This document shows positions 30,486-39,412 of a stretch of DNA of 64,000 nucleotides, one piece after another. The first letter of the stretch is position 1; every line of letters starts with the position of its first letter. The notes under the pieces were generated by a model that saw only the letters and a program-made list of their open reading frames with translations, was not told where the DNA came from and searched no databases. Both the position numbers and the translations under genes were made by a program. Origin of the DNA: Allobosea lupini (GTDB lineage Bacteria > Pseudomonadota > Alphaproteobacteria > Rhizobiales > Beijerinckiaceae); the NCBI RefSeq assembly GCF_900109525.1, contig NZ_FOAN01000002.1:434001-498000 (forward strand), read 5' to 3'.

Positions 30486-31270
30486 CGATTGCGCCTTTGC
30501 CCACGCAGCGTCGGCAGACCGATGCCGACCGCATCGAAGCCGCCATCGACCGCGAGCACCTGTCCTGTGATGTAGCTCGCCCGCTCGCTGCACAGGAAGA
30601 AGATCGCTTCGGCGAGTTCTTCTTCCGCACCATAACGGGCGAGCGGGATCGCGTCGTGATAGTCGGCGCGAATCTCAGGCGAGTGCACGGCCTTGGCCAT
30701 GGCGGTCTCGACCGGGCCGGGCGCGACGGCATTGACGCGGATGCCGAGGCCGGCGAGCTCAGCCGCCTGCTGCTTGGTGAGATGGGCGAGTGCCGCCTTG
30801 CTGGTTCCGTAGGCGACGCGCAGCGTCGAGGCGCGCAAACCCGAGATCGAGGTGATGTTGACGATGGCGCCGCCGCCATTGTCCGCCATCACCGACGCGG
30901 CCGCCTGCGTCGTCAGGAAGGGGCCGTCGAGATTGACTGCGAGGACGCGCTGCCACTCGGCGTAGGTCGTCTCCAGTAATGGCTTGAACACGGCGGTGCC
31001 GGCATTGTTGACGAGGGCATCGAGCCGTCCGAAGCGCTCGACCACCGCATCGACCGCTTCGGCGACCTGCCCGGGAATAGCAACATCGCAACCGATCGAC
31101 ATCGTCGCCGTCGGCGCGTCGAGATCGGCCATCGCCTTGGCGAGTTCCGGCTCGTCGATGTCGAGCAAGGCAACGCGCCAGTTGTCGGCGAGGAAGCGCT
31201 TGGCCGTCGCGAGCCCGATCCCGCGCGCGGCCCCGGTGACGAGGGCAGTCTTGATCGAATTCTCGGACAT
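30482..31270 (-). CDS. SDR-family oxidoreductase
   Basis: 262 residues of classical short-chain dehydrogenase: cofactor motif TGAARGIGLATA, NNAGTAVFKP, catalytic Ser in ITSISG, YGTSK (Tyr and Lys), and PGPVETAM. The acidic residue in LLDIDEPE after the second strand suggests NAD preference. The ATG at 31270 is chosen over a TTG at 31285. Substrate unknown; convergent with the NmrA gene. Confidence 0.9.
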   Translation of the reverse strand: MSENSIKTALVTGAARGIGLATAKRFLADNWRVALLDIDEPELAKAMADLDAPTATMSIGCDVAIPGQVAEAVDAVVERFGRLDALVNNAGTAVFKPLLETTYAEWQRVLAVNLDGPFLTTQAAASVMADNGGGAIVNITSISGLRASTLRVAYGTSKAALAHLTKQQAAELAGLGIRVNAVAPGPVETAMAKAVHSPEIRADYHDAIPLARYGAEEELAEAIFFLCSERASYITGQVLAVDGGFDAVGIGLPTLRGQRRNR

Positions 31271-31335
31271 GGCGCGGCTCCGCAATCTTGGGGCTTTCGT
31301 TCTGCATACAGCGCGGAACGGCCGGCCGGAAGCAG

Positions 31336-32079
31336 TCAGCGAAATGCCGCCAGCAGCAGGAACAGGCCGGATAGCAGCATCATCCCGTCGAGCAGGAGCC
31401 GGAACGTACGCTCATCCATACGCCGCACCAGCGCCTTGCCGATGAAGGCCCCGAGCATCAGCGACGAACCGACGATGAGCCCCTTTGCGAAGATCATAAG
31501 CGGCATCGCACCCAGGCTGCGGAAGGTCCCGACCTTGGTGAGGTAGATGAACAGCGAGGTCGCAGCCTCCGTCGAGAGCAGCGCGCCCTTGCTCAGGCCG
31601 TAAGCGGCGAAGGCCGGAACGCTGAGCGGCCCGGTCGAGAGCACGAGGCCGGTCAGGAAGCCGATCGCCGCACCGGCCAGCGCCAGCTGCCAGAGGCCGA
31701 GCCTGATCTGGCGCGCCGCCAGCCAGCGCCGGCCAGGGATCATCAGCAGGAAGAACAGGCCGAGGCCGATATCGATGGCCGCCGCCGGCAATTGCAGCAG
31801 CGTGCGCGCGCCGAGCATCGCCGCGGGTATGCCGGGCAGCGCATAGGCGAGGAAGGCGCGCCAGTCGACCTCGCGCCACCAGGCCGCGAGCCGAGCCAGA
31901 TTCGCCATCACGGCGGCCACTGCCATGATCGGCACCGCCTGCTTCGGCCCGAACGACCAGACCAGCACCGGCAACAGCATGATCGAGGAGCCGGTTCCGA
32001 CCACGCCGCCGACAGTGCCAGCGATCAAGCCGACCGCCAGGGTGAACAGCGAGGCATAGGACAGGATCTCGGCCGGCAT
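31336..32079 (-). CDS. TauE/SafE-family sulfite/organosulfur exporter-like permease
   Basis: 247 residues with about eight membrane segments and the duplicated TauE motif: [21 protein letters not shown] and [20 protein letters not shown]. The frame is open well upstream, but [12 protein letters not shown] begins the family N-terminus. Members export sulfite, sulfoacetate or other anions. Minus strand, 173 bp from rplS, divergent. Confidence 0.9.
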   Translation of the reverse strand: MPAEILSYASLFTLAVGLIAGTVGGVVGTGSSIMLLPVLVWSFGPKQAVPIMAVAAVMANLARLAAWWREVDWRAFLAYALPGIPAAMLGARTLLQLPAAAIDIGLGLFFLLMIPGRRWLAARQIRLGLWQLALAGAAIGFLTGLVLSTGPLSVPAFAAYGLSKGALLSTEAATSLFIYLTKVGTFRSLGAMPLMIFAKGLIVGSSLMLGAFIGKALVRRMDERTFRLLLDGMMLLSGLFLLLAAFR

Positions 32080-32251
32080 GCTGATTCTCGTGGCCTTGCC
32101 GACGACATTGCGCAAGATGAGTAGGACTGGCCCGGCTAGACGGTCGCAGCGTCTCGACAAACCCGCCGCCCTGCTGTATGGCCACGCCCTCAACTTAAAA
32201 CAGCGAGCCGAAAGCCCGCGCATCCGCGCGAACACGGCCATGGAGATAGCC

Positions 32252-32635
32252 ATGAACATCATCGAGCAGCTCGACCAGGAGCAGATTGCCAAGCTCGCCG
32301 ACGGCAAGGAAATCCCGCATTTCCAGCCGGGCGACACCGTGCAGGTCAACGTCAAGGTCAAGGAAGGCGAGCGCAGCCGCGTGCAGGCCTATGAGGGCGT
32401 CTGCATCGCCCGCAATGGCGGCGGCCTGAACCAGAGCTTCACCGTCCGCAAGATTTCCTATGGCGAGGGCGTCGAGCGCGTCTTCCCGCTGTATTCGCCG
32501 AACCTCGACTCGATCAAGGTCGTCCGCAAGGGCAAGGTTCGCCGCGCCAAGCTGTATTACCTGCGCGATCGCCGCGGCAAGTCGGCCCGTATCGCCGAGC
32601 GCGTCGACGCCAAGCCGGCCAAGGGCGGCAAGTAA
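32252..32635 (+). CDS. rplS: 50S ribosomal protein L19
   Basis: 127 residues: [55 protein letters not shown] and [17 protein letters not shown] are diagnostic. GGAG lies 7 nt before the ATG. In most proteobacteria rplS follows trmD; here it is ~19 kb away on the opposite strand with its own strong terminator, so it must have its own promoter. Confidence 0.97.
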   Translation: MNIIEQLDQEQIAKLADGKEIPHFQPGDTVQVNVKVKEGERSRVQAYEGVCIARNGGGLNQSFTVRKISYGEGVERVFPLYSPNLDSIKVVRKGKVRRAKLYYLRDRRGKSARIAERVDAKPAKGGK

Positions 32636-32663
32636 GCGTCTCGTCACGCTTCGGGACGTCAGG

Positions 32664-32690
32664 AACGCGGCCTTCGGGCCGCGTTTTTTA
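32664..32690 (+). terminator. Intrinsic terminator of rplS
   Basis: AACGCGGCC-TTCG-GGCCGCGTT is a perfect 9-bp stem with a UUCG tetraloop, followed by TTTTA, 28 nt after the rplS stop. One of the clearest intrinsic terminators in the window. Confidence 0.92.
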
Positions 32691-32865
32691 TTGCCTGTGC
32701 TTCCATCCTTATGAGGGGCGCAAGCGACGATGCGTTCCAAGACGACGTGGCGCCCGGCATTCCCTGGATCGCTTCGCCGCGCTCGCACTGACGGGTTGCT
32801 CGAAAAGGCATTCCTCCCACACATATCAAATCGCCAGGAACACGATTGCAATGCATCATTCGCAT

Positions 32866-32883
32866 TGATATGTCAGCATATCA
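32866..32883. promoter_or_regulatory. MarR-type operator, perfect inverted repeat
   Basis: TGATATG-TCAG-CATATCA (7-4-7, perfect) ends 16 nt before the MarR start. A matching half-site CATATCA recurs at 32822-32828. Position, symmetry and length are typical of MarR autoregulation of an efflux operon. Confidence 0.7.
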
Positions 32884-32899
32884 TTAGCAAGCTATTCAT

Positions 32900-33358
32900 A
32901 TGGATGCGATGAACGCTCCGGAGCTTCAGGCCGCCTTCACTGCCGAGCTGGCATCAGCCAACCGCAAGCTCAAGGCTCTGGTCGACGAGCGCGCCCGCGA
33001 CATGGGGCTCACGTTGTCGCGGGCCCGCCTTTTGATGCAGCTCGCCAAGGCCGACGGGCCGATCCAGTCCGATCTCGCCGGGCTGCTCGACATCGAACAG
33101 CCGACATTGGTGCGCCTGCTCGACGGCCTTGAACGTACCGGCATGATCGAGCGCCGCGCAGCCGAAGGCGACCGGCGAGCCCGGCGGGTGTTCCTGACGC
33201 CAGTTGCGCGCGCCCAGGCCGAGGACATCCTTGCCTTCCTGACCGATTTGCGTGCCGATGTGCTCGACGGGATCGACAGAGAGGAGCTGGAAGTCGCCCT
33301 GCGCGTGCTCTCGCGGATGTCCCGGAACATCGTCGCCAATCGCGGGGCGGCGGGATGA
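32900..33358 (+). CDS. MarR-family transcriptional regulator of the adjoining efflux pump
   Basis: 152 residues. Winged-helix MarR: SRARLLMQLAKADGPIQSDL, AGLLDIEQPTLVRLLDGLER, and the wing RRAAEGDRRARRVFLTP. The second start codon lies three codons on (MNAPE). Its stop overlaps the MFS start as ATGA, so regulator, MFS pump and HlyD protein form one coupled operon. By analogy with EmrR/SlyA-type systems it likely represses the operon until a drug or phenolic ligand binds. Confidence 0.92.
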   Translation: MDAMNAPELQAAFTAELASANRKLKALVDERARDMGLTLSRARLLMQLAKADGPIQSDLAGLLDIEQPTLVRLLDGLERTGMIERRAAEGDRRARRVFLTPVARAQAEDILAFLTDLRADVLDGIDREELEVALRVLSRMSRNIVANRGAAG

Positions 33359-34998
33359 ACGCGCCCTCCTCTGCCGCTCCGCAAGCCGGATCGCCACCAC
33401 CCGCAGCGGCGGCGAGCATGAGCCGGCCGCGGGCACTGGCCTACATGCTGGCCGCGACCATGCTGGCGATGACGCAGCAGGTCGGCGCCAATCTGGTCAC
33501 GACCAATGTCTACCAGATCCAGGGCGAGCTCGGCGCCACCGTGGCCGAGACCAACTGGCTGATCGCGGCCTATATGGCGCCGAACGTCTCGCTCTCGATC
33601 GCCCTGATCAAGATCCGGATGCAGTACGGCCTGCGCAATTTCGCCGAGATCAGCATCGCCGGCTTCGTCATAGCCGCCCTGCTCAATTTCTTCGTGCACG
33701 ACCTGCAGTCGGCGCTGGTCGTGCGCTTCATGAGCGGCATCGCCGCCGCGCCGCTGTCCTCGCTGGCCTTCCTCTACATGATCGAGCCGCTGCAGCCGCG
33801 CCAGAAGCTGACGGTCGGCCTGTCGCTGGCGCTGACCAACACCACGCTCGGCATCCCGATCACGCGGCTGCTCTCGCCGTCGCTGCTCGAGATCGGCGGC
33901 TTCCATGGCCTGGCCCTGTTCGAGATGGGGCTGGCGCTGGTCGCATTCGGCCTGGTCTACGCCCTGCCTCTGACCACGCCGCCACGGGTCAAGGTGATCG
34001 GTCCGCTCGACGGTGTGAGCTATCTCCTGCTCGCGCTCGGCTTCGGCGCCATCGCCGTCGCGCTCTCGCTCGGGCGGATCTACTGGTGGCTGGAAGCACC
34101 CTGGCTCGGCTGGCTCTTCGCCGGCGCGATCCTTTGCCTGACGCTGGCGGCGGTCATTGAATTGCACCGCCAGAGCCCGCTGATCGACATACGCTGGCTG
34201 ACCAGCCCGGCGACGCTGCATTACGCCACCGTGCTGCTGCTCTTCCGCATCGTGCTGGCGGAGCAGACGGTCGGGGCCTCCAATTTCTTTCAGGTGCTCG
34301 GCTTCCAGAACGAGCAGACCATGCCGCTCTATGGCGTGATCCTCGTGGCGATCCTGGCAGGTGGCTTCACCTGTGCCACGCTCCTGCGTCCCGGCCGGGA
34401 GAATGCCTTCTACGCGGTGGCGCTGGTCTGCATCATGGCCGGCGCGCTGCTCGACAGCAGCGCCACCAACCTGACCCGGCCGGACGACATTCATCTCAGC
34501 CAGGCACTGGTGGCCTATGGCTCGGCGCTGTTCCTGCCCGCGGCGATGGGACAGGGCCTTGCCCCGGCGCTGGCGCGGGGACCGGTCTATATCCTCAGCT
34601 TCTTCGTGATCTTCCTGTTCACCCAGAGCATCGGTGGCCTGCTCGGCTCGGCGCTGTTCGGCAGCTTCATCACGCTCAGGACCAGCTTTCACTACAGCCA
34701 GCTCGCCGAGCATTTCTCGCTGGCCAATCCGCTCGTCGCCGACCGCATCCAGCAGCTCGGCGGCGCCTATGGCCACGTCCTGACCGATCTCGGGCTGACC
34801 CGGGCCGAAGGCGTCACCCTGCTCGCCCAGCAGGCGACGCGGGAAGCGACCGTGCTCGCCTATAACGACGCCTTCCTGCTGATCGCTGTGATCGCCGGCA
34901 GCGCGCTGATCGGCCTCCTCACCCATCTCGCCATCCTGCATCTGCGGGAACGCTTCGTCGCTCCCGCCACCACTCCCGCCCCCGCGCCCCAGCCATGA
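33355..34998 (+). CDS. DHA2-family (EmrB-like) MFS drug exporter
   Basis: 547 residues with about 14 hydrophobic segments. The family-typical first segment with MTQQVGANLVTTNVYQIQGEL (a long run shown here only in part) and the ETNWLIAAYM motif place it in the DHA2/EmrB type. Coupled on both sides (ATGA with MarR, 4-nt overlap with HlyD). Expected to form a tripartite pump with the downstream HlyD protein and an outer-membrane channel encoded elsewhere. Confidence 0.88.
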   Translation: MNAPSSAAPQAGSPPPAAAASMSRPRALAYMLAATMLAMTQQVGANLVTTNVYQIQGELGATVAETNWLIAAYMAPNVSLSIALIKIRMQYGLRNFAEISIAGFVIAALLNFFVHDLQSALVVRFMSGIAAAPLSSLAFLYMIEPLQPRQKLTVGLSLALTNTTLGIPITRLLSPSLLEIGGFHGLALFEMGLALVAFGLVYALPLTTPPRVKVIGPLDGVSYLLLALGFGAIAVALSLGRIYWWLEAPWLGWLFAGAILCLTLAAVIELHRQSPLIDIRWLTSPATLHYATVLLLFRIVLAEQTVGASNFFQVLGFQNEQTMPLYGVILVAILAGGFTCATLLRPGRENAFYAVALVCIMAGALLDSSATNLTRPDDIHLSQALVAYGSALFLPAAMGQGLAPALARGPVYILSFFVIFLFTQSIGGLLGSALFGSFITLRTSFHYSQLAEHFSLANPLVADRIQQLGGAYGHVLTDLGLTRAEGVTLLAQQATREATVLAYNDAFLLIAVIAGSALIGLLTHLAILHLRERFVAPATTPAPAPQP

Positions 34999-36035
34999 CC
35001 CGCATCTTTCGCTCAGTCTCTACCTATGTCGCGCTCGCCGTCGGCCTCGCCGGCATCGGCGTCATCCTTTACGCATGGCGGCTGCCGCCCTTCGCCAGCG
35101 CGATCGAGACCACCGAGAACGCCTATGTGCGCGGCCAGGTCACCGTGATCGCGCCGCAGCTCGCCGGCTACATCGCCGAGGTCGCCGTGCAGGATTTCGC
35201 CACTGTCAGGCAGGGCCAGCTCCTCGTGCGCATCGACGAGCGCATCTTCCAGCAACGGCTCGATCAGGCCCGCGCCAGTCTCGCGGCGCAGCATGCTGCG
35301 CTCGCCAATTCCGAGCAGGCCCGCCATGCCGCCGAGGCACGCCAACGCGCCAGCGAGGCCAATGTCGCCAGCGCCGAGGCCGCGCTGCGCACGGCGGAAG
35401 CCAATTGGGGCCGCATCGAGCCGTTGCGCGAGCGCGGCATCGTCAGCCAGACCAACACGGATCAGAGCCAGCAGGCACTGGACCAGGCCAAGGCCGCCCT
35501 GACGGCGAGCCACGCGGCCGTCGACGTCGCACGTCAGGACGTGCAGAGCGCCATCGTCAACAAGGCATCGCTGGAAGCGGCTGTGCAGGGCGGCGAGGCC
35601 GCCGTGCATCTCGCCGAGATCGACCTGCAGAACACCCGCATCACCGCCCCGCAGGACGGGCGTCTCGGCGAGGTTTCGGCCCGGCTTGGGCAGTATGTCT
35701 CGGCCGGTACGCAATTGATGGCGCTGGTGCCGAGCCAGGTCTGGGTGATCGCAAACTTCAAGGAGACCCAGCTCCCCGGCATGCGCATCGGCCAGAAGGT
35801 CGGCTTCACCGTCGACGCGCTGCGCCATGCCCGGCTGACCGGCACGATCGAGCGCTTCTCACCGGCGGCCGGCTCGGAGTTCAGCGTGATCCGACCGGAG
35901 AACGCCACCGGCAACTTCGTCAAGATCGCCCAGCGCGTGCCGGTGCGGATCGCGATCGATCCCGGCCAGGTGCTGGCGGAGCGGCTGTCGCCCGGCATGT
36001 CGGTCGTGGTCAGCGTCGACACCGCGCAGCGCTGA
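34995..36035 (+). CDS. HlyD/EmrA-family membrane fusion protein
   Basis: 346 residues: one N-terminal membrane helix (YVALAVGLAGIGVILYAW), the lipoyl/barrel half ENAYVRGQVTVIAPQLAGYI, a long coiled-coil hairpin (about 90-200, rich in Ala, Gln, Glu), then ITAPQDGRLGEVSARLGQYV and the VWVIANFKETQL barrel. It links the MFS pump to an outer-membrane exit duct. Last gene of the operon. Confidence 0.92.
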   Translation: MTRIFRSVSTYVALAVGLAGIGVILYAWRLPPFASAIETTENAYVRGQVTVIAPQLAGYIAEVAVQDFATVRQGQLLVRIDERIFQQRLDQARASLAAQHAALANSEQARHAAEARQRASEANVASAEAALRTAEANWGRIEPLRERGIVSQTNTDQSQQALDQAKAALTASHAAVDVARQDVQSAIVNKASLEAAVQGGEAAVHLAEIDLQNTRITAPQDGRLGEVSARLGQYVSAGTQLMALVPSQVWVIANFKETQLPGMRIGQKVGFTVDALRHARLTGTIERFSPAAGSEFSVIRPENATGNFVKIAQRVPVRIAIDPGQVLAERLSPGMSVVVSVDTAQR

Positions 36036-36052
36036 CGCGCCGTATGACCTGA

Positions 36053-36466
36053 TCAGTCGGCGATATCGACATCGGTGAGCTGGAAGCCGGCCGATGTCCT
36101 GGTGAAGGTGAAGATGCTGCCGCCGCAGGCGATGGCGTAGATTTCGTTGTTGGCGCCATCGCGGTCGTAGACCGGCTTGGTGCGTTGCAGGCAGGTGCGG
36201 TTCTTCGTGCTGAAGTCACGCAGCCAGACCTTGGCGCGGAACTGCGCGGCGTCGGCGATGGAAGCATCGCCCATATAGGGCAGCTTCGTCATGTCGGCGA
36301 CGGCTGCCGCATCATTGGCTTTCAATGCCGCGCGGAACCTTCCGATGAAGTCGCCGAACTCCTTCTGCACGGCCGCTGAAGCCGTGGCCGGCTTGGGAGC
36401 CTGGGCGAAGGCGGGAGCGAGGGAGGCGAGAGCAGCAGCTATTGCCAAGGCCGGCAGAGTCTTCAT
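36053..36466 (-). CDS. Secreted protein of unknown function, 137 aa
   Basis: Signal peptide MKTLPALAIAAALASLAPAFA, then an NTF2-like-looking domain: FGDFIGRFRAALKANDAAAV, AQFRAKVWLRDFS, with two cysteines (RTCLQRTK and YAIACGGSIF) that may pair. It ends FQLTDVDIAD. Converges on the HlyD gene with 17 nt between stops. Function unknown. Confidence 0.72.
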   Translation of the reverse strand: MKTLPALAIAAALASLAPAFAQAPKPATASAAVQKEFGDFIGRFRAALKANDAAAVADMTKLPYMGDASIADAAQFRAKVWLRDFSTKNRTCLQRTKPVYDRDGANNEIYAIACGGSIFTFTRTSAGFQLTDVDIAD

Positions 36467-36521
36467 GCATCAGCTCCGTCCGATCGATCAGCGCTGGATG
36501 CAGGCTGATCGGGAGAGGAGC

Positions 36522-37736
36522 CTACCGCGACGTCAGCATCCGCTCCAGCAGCAGCTTAACGTCGCCCTCCGTCTGGTAGAGCCCGAAGCCGACACGCAGG
36601 CGGTCGCCGCGCAGGTCGACGGTGATGCCGGCCTGCTTAAGCTTCTCATGCCAGAGGGCCGCATCCGTATGGCGGAAGGTGAGGAAGTTGCCGCGCGCCG
36701 GCTCATCCAGCTGCACGACCAGGTTCTCCAGTGCGAGCACGCCGCAGGGCTGCCGCGCCAAGCCCTCGGCAAAGATCGCTTGCAAGGCGTGGGCGTGGGC
36801 GTGGATCGCAGCGGCATCCAGGCCCTTGGCATCCAGCCAGTCGAACATCGCGCCCATGCGATAGAGGCCGGACGGATCGAAGGTCGCGCCCATGAAGCGC
36901 CAGCCATTCTCGGCATAGCCGATCTCGCCCTGCGCGCCCGCGAGCGCGCCGAAGGAAGCATACCAGCCGGTGTCGCGCGGGCGCATGGCGAAGCCGGGCG
37001 GGCAATGCATGAAGCAGGCGCCCTCGCCCGACATCGCATATTTGTAGCCGCCGGCGATGTAGAAGGCCTTGTCGGCAATCCCAGAGAGATCGGTCGGCCG
37101 TGCCAGGAAGCCGTGATAGCCGTCGATGACGACGAGCCGGCCGGGAGCGCTGACGCTGTGGACCAGCCCCTCCAGATCGGTCAGCGCGTAGCCGGAGTTG
37201 AAATGGACCTGGCTGACGAAGACCATGTCGGGGCCGGGGCCGGTTTGCGCCGCTGCGACCAGCCGCTCGGTCAGGCCGGCAAAGGGCTCGGCCGGCACGA
37301 CGGTGAGCTCGATCAAACCGTCCTCGGCGAGCCGCTCGATCTGGCGCCGGAAGGAGTGGAATTCGGCGTCGCTGGTCAGGATGCGCGGCTTGCGCTCGCG
37401 CGGCAGGCAGGAGAGCAGCCGGTTGACGAATTCATGGGTGTTGTTGGCAGGAACGAGCCCGTCGATCCCTGGCAGGTTGAGATGCCGCGCGACGCCCTGC
37501 GCGACCTTCTGCCAGACTGGCCCCAGCACCTCCTGCCACTTGCCGTCGACGAGGCGAGCGGCATCGTCCCAGGCACGCAAATGCGCCGCGCGGGTCGCAT
37601 CCGGCCAGAAATGATGACTGTGCGCGGCGAAATGCAGGCTCGAAGGCCAGCTCTGGCGGAAGCGTGAGAACTCAGCCGACAGGTCGAAGGGCGGGCGGCC
37701 GAGCGTTGCAGGAACCTTCGTCATCTGGTCCATCAT
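36522..37736 (-). CDS. Kynureninase-like class V PLP enzyme
   Basis: About 404 residues. Class V aminotransferase fold: FAAHSHHFWPDATRAAH, NNTHEFVNRLLSCLP, VDG-like DGYHGFLARP, the PLP lysine in AGGYKYAMSGEG, and the C-terminal GDRLRVGFGLYQTEGDV. It is related to kynureninase and is divergent from tryptophan 2,3-dioxygenase, so a role in the kynurenine pathway is likely, although the motifs are not those of canonical KynU. Tandem ATGs at 37736/37733 follow GGAG; upstream in-frame codons fall in the promoter palindrome and are rejected. Confidence 0.82.
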   Translation of the reverse strand: MMDQMTKVPATLGRPPFDLSAEFSRFRQSWPSSLHFAAHSHHFWPDATRAAHLRAWDDAARLVDGKWQEVLGPVWQKVAQGVARHLNLPGIDGLVPANNTHEFVNRLLSCLPRERKPRILTSDAEFHSFRRQIERLAEDGLIELTVVPAEPFAGLTERLVAAAQTGPGPDMVFVSQVHFNSGYALTDLEGLVHSVSAPGRLVVIDGYHGFLARPTDLSGIADKAFYIAGGYKYAMSGEGACFMHCPPGFAMRPRDTGWYASFGALAGAQGEIGYAENGWRFMGATFDPSGLYRMGAMFDWLDAKGLDAAAIHAHAHALQAIFAEGLARQPCGVLALENLVVQLDEPARGNFLTFRHTDAALWHEKLKQAGITVDLRGDRLRVGFGLYQTEGDVKLLLERMLTSR

Positions 37737-37770
37737 CAGGCTCCGCCACCTTGCCGATCCGACAAAATAC

Positions 37771-37782
37771 TTTAAGCTTAAA
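37771..37782. promoter_or_regulatory. Palindrome in the kynureninase-like/kynA divergent promoter
   Basis: TTTAAGCTTAAA is a perfect 12-bp palindrome, extended imperfectly on both sides to about 24 bp (AATAC before, ATATC after). It lies 35 bp from one start and 52 bp from the other, inside an AT-rich patch. A shared operator, perhaps of an Lrp/AsnC or MarR regulator, is plausible. Confidence 0.55.
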
Positions 37783-37833
37783 ATATCTTGCGCCTCTCCC
37801 CAGTCAAGGCGCGAGGCGAACGAGGGCGGCATC

Positions 37834-38682
37834 ATGACCAGCGGGACGGGCGATCACCAGAGCCGGATCGAGCCGGGCATGCAGACCGATTTCAAGGAGC
37901 GGATGGACTATGGCTCCTATCTCGGCCTCGACCTGCTGCTGGCGGCACAGAAGCCACTGAGCGATGCGCCCGACGAGCTCTTGTTCATCACCATCCACCA
38001 GGTCCAGGAACTCTGGCTGAAGCTCGCCGCCCATGAGCTTGACGGCGCGATCGCCGCGATCAAGGCCGACGAATTGCAGCCGGGCTTCAAGTCGCTGGCG
38101 CGGGTCTCACGCATTCAGGCGCAATTGATCAGCGCCTGGGACGTGCTCTCGACCATGACACCCGCCGATTATCTCGCTTTCCGCGACGCACTCGGCCAAT
38201 CCTCCGGCTTCCAGTCCCATCAGTACCGCGCCTTCGAATTCCGCCTCGGCGCCAAGGATCCGCGGATGCTGGCGATGCATAAGCATCACCCCGAGCATCA
38301 CGACCATCTGAAGGAATTGCTGGAGGCGCCGAGCCTCTACGACGAGGCTCTCAGGTTGCTCGCCCGCCGCGGCTTGCCGGTTCCGGCCGAGTGCATCGAG
38401 CGCGACTGGAGCCAGCCGCATGTCGCGAATAAGGGCGTGAAGGCGGTGTGGCTTTCGATCTATCGCGATACGCACACCTATTTCGATCTCTACGAGCTCG
38501 CCGAGGAGCTGGTCGATGTCGAAGACCAGTTCCAGCAATGGCGATTCCGCCACATGAAGACAGTCGAGCGCATCATCGGCTTCAAGCAAGGCACCGGCGG
38601 CTCAAGTGGCGTAAAGTTTCTGCGGACGGCGCTGGAGCGCTCGTTCTTCCCGGAGCTCTGGCAGCTGCGCAGCGAGCTTTAG
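37834..38682 (+). CDS. kynA: Tryptophan 2,3-dioxygenase
   Basis: 282 residues, haem enzyme opening the indole ring to N-formylkynurenine. Signatures: YGSYLGLDLLLAAQ, LLFITIHQVQELWLKL, FQSHQYRAFEFRLG, and the proximal-haem His in RFRHMKTVERIIGFKQGTGGSSG. GAGGGCGGCATC precedes the ATG. Divergent from the kynureninase-like gene. No kynB formamidase is in the window. Followed by the second cloverleaf repeat. Confidence 0.95.
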   Translation: MTSGTGDHQSRIEPGMQTDFKERMDYGSYLGLDLLLAAQKPLSDAPDELLFITIHQVQELWLKLAAHELDGAIAAIKADELQPGFKSLARVSRIQAQLISAWDVLSTMTPADYLAFRDALGQSSGFQSHQYRAFEFRLGAKDPRMLAMHKHHPEHHDHLKELLEAPSLYDEALRLLARRGLPVPAECIERDWSQPHVANKGVKAVWLSIYRDTHTYFDLYELAEELVDVEDQFQQWRFRHMKTVERIIGFKQGTGGSSGVKFLRTALERSFFPELWQLRSEL

Positions 38683-38735
38683 CGCCGCCGTCTTTCGGGT
38701 CAGGCCTGAGCCCGGAAACCACGAACACCGCCTTC

Positions 38736-38832
38736 CCCGTCATGGTCGGGCTTGTCCCGACCATCCAAGTCTTCGTCGAGGCAATGTGGTGTTCAAGACG
38801 TGGATGCCCGCCACAAGGGCGAGCATGACGAG
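38736..38832. repeat. 97-bp cloverleaf repeat, copy 2 (partly decayed)
   Basis: Same length and orientation as 696-792. Hairpin 1 (ATGGTCGGG/CCCGACCAT) is intact; the outer stem, hairpin 2 and hairpin 3 each have one mismatch relative to copy 1. It occupies the gap between kynA and a convergent membrane-protein gene. Confidence 0.85.
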
Positions 38833-38861
38833 CTGGAGCTACATGTTCGCGACGGGAAGGG

Positions 38862-39260
38862 CTACTCGTTGTTCCCGAAAGTCATGTCCCGGCGTGCCGT
38901 CAGGATGCTGATCGAATAGCCGGCGATCACGTCGACCAGCGCCATCAGCGTGATGATCACGAAGGTGCCGGTGCCGAAGCCGGGAATGAACAGGAAGATC
39001 AGCCCGCACGCGATGAACACAACCATGGACAGGCCGTGGTTGAGGATCGAGCTCGACTTGGCGCTTGTCGCGTTCATGATCTCGAAGAACAGCACCACCG
39101 TCGAGATTGCGAGCAGCAGCTCGCTGACCGTCAGCACGAAGGCGGTGCCGGACGGCAGGCCGATATTGAGAAGCTCACGCGAGAGCGGCACGCCCAACGC
39201 CGCGACGGTGACGCCATAGGCGATGACCGCCAGCAGCATGAAGGGAAAGAAGCGCGCCAT
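38862..39260 (-). CDS. Small four-helix membrane protein
   Basis: 132 residues with four hydrophobic segments (FFPFMLLAVIAYGVTVAAL, FVLTVSELLLAISTVVLFFE, LSMVVFIACGLIFLFIP, FVIITLMALVDVIAGYSISI). The short cytoplasmic tail is TARRDMTFGNNE. I chose the ATG giving MARFFPF; upstream in-frame codons are unlikely to be used. Known small inner-membrane proteins of this type are unassigned. Confidence 0.75.
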   Translation of the reverse strand: MARFFPFMLLAVIAYGVTVAALGVPLSRELLNIGLPSGTAFVLTVSELLLAISTVVLFFEIMNATSAKSSSILNHGLSMVVFIACGLIFLFIPGFGTGTFVIITLMALVDVIAGYSISILTARRDMTFGNNE

Positions 39261-39412
39261 CGCATCACCGTTCCGTTTGCCGGCGCAACCTGCTCTTTCG
39301 CGGCGCACCGGGAGCCGCTAGATAACAGCCCTGCACTGAACGCGCTACGCGGCTGCCGCTGCGACAGGCGCAGCGCGTTGCCGGTGCAGTTTGGAACTGG
39401 TAGAAGCACGTC

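Noticed and set aside
32740..32800. Possible REP-like fragment (GGATCGCTTCGCCGCGCTCG)
   Set aside because: It resembles common alphaproteobacterial repeats, but I found no second good copy in this window to prove it.
32926..34941. 671-codon minus-strand frame over the MarR and MFS genes
   Set aside because: Its translation is Gln/Arg/Glu/Asp-rich without any fold, while the plus-strand frames encode well-known families.
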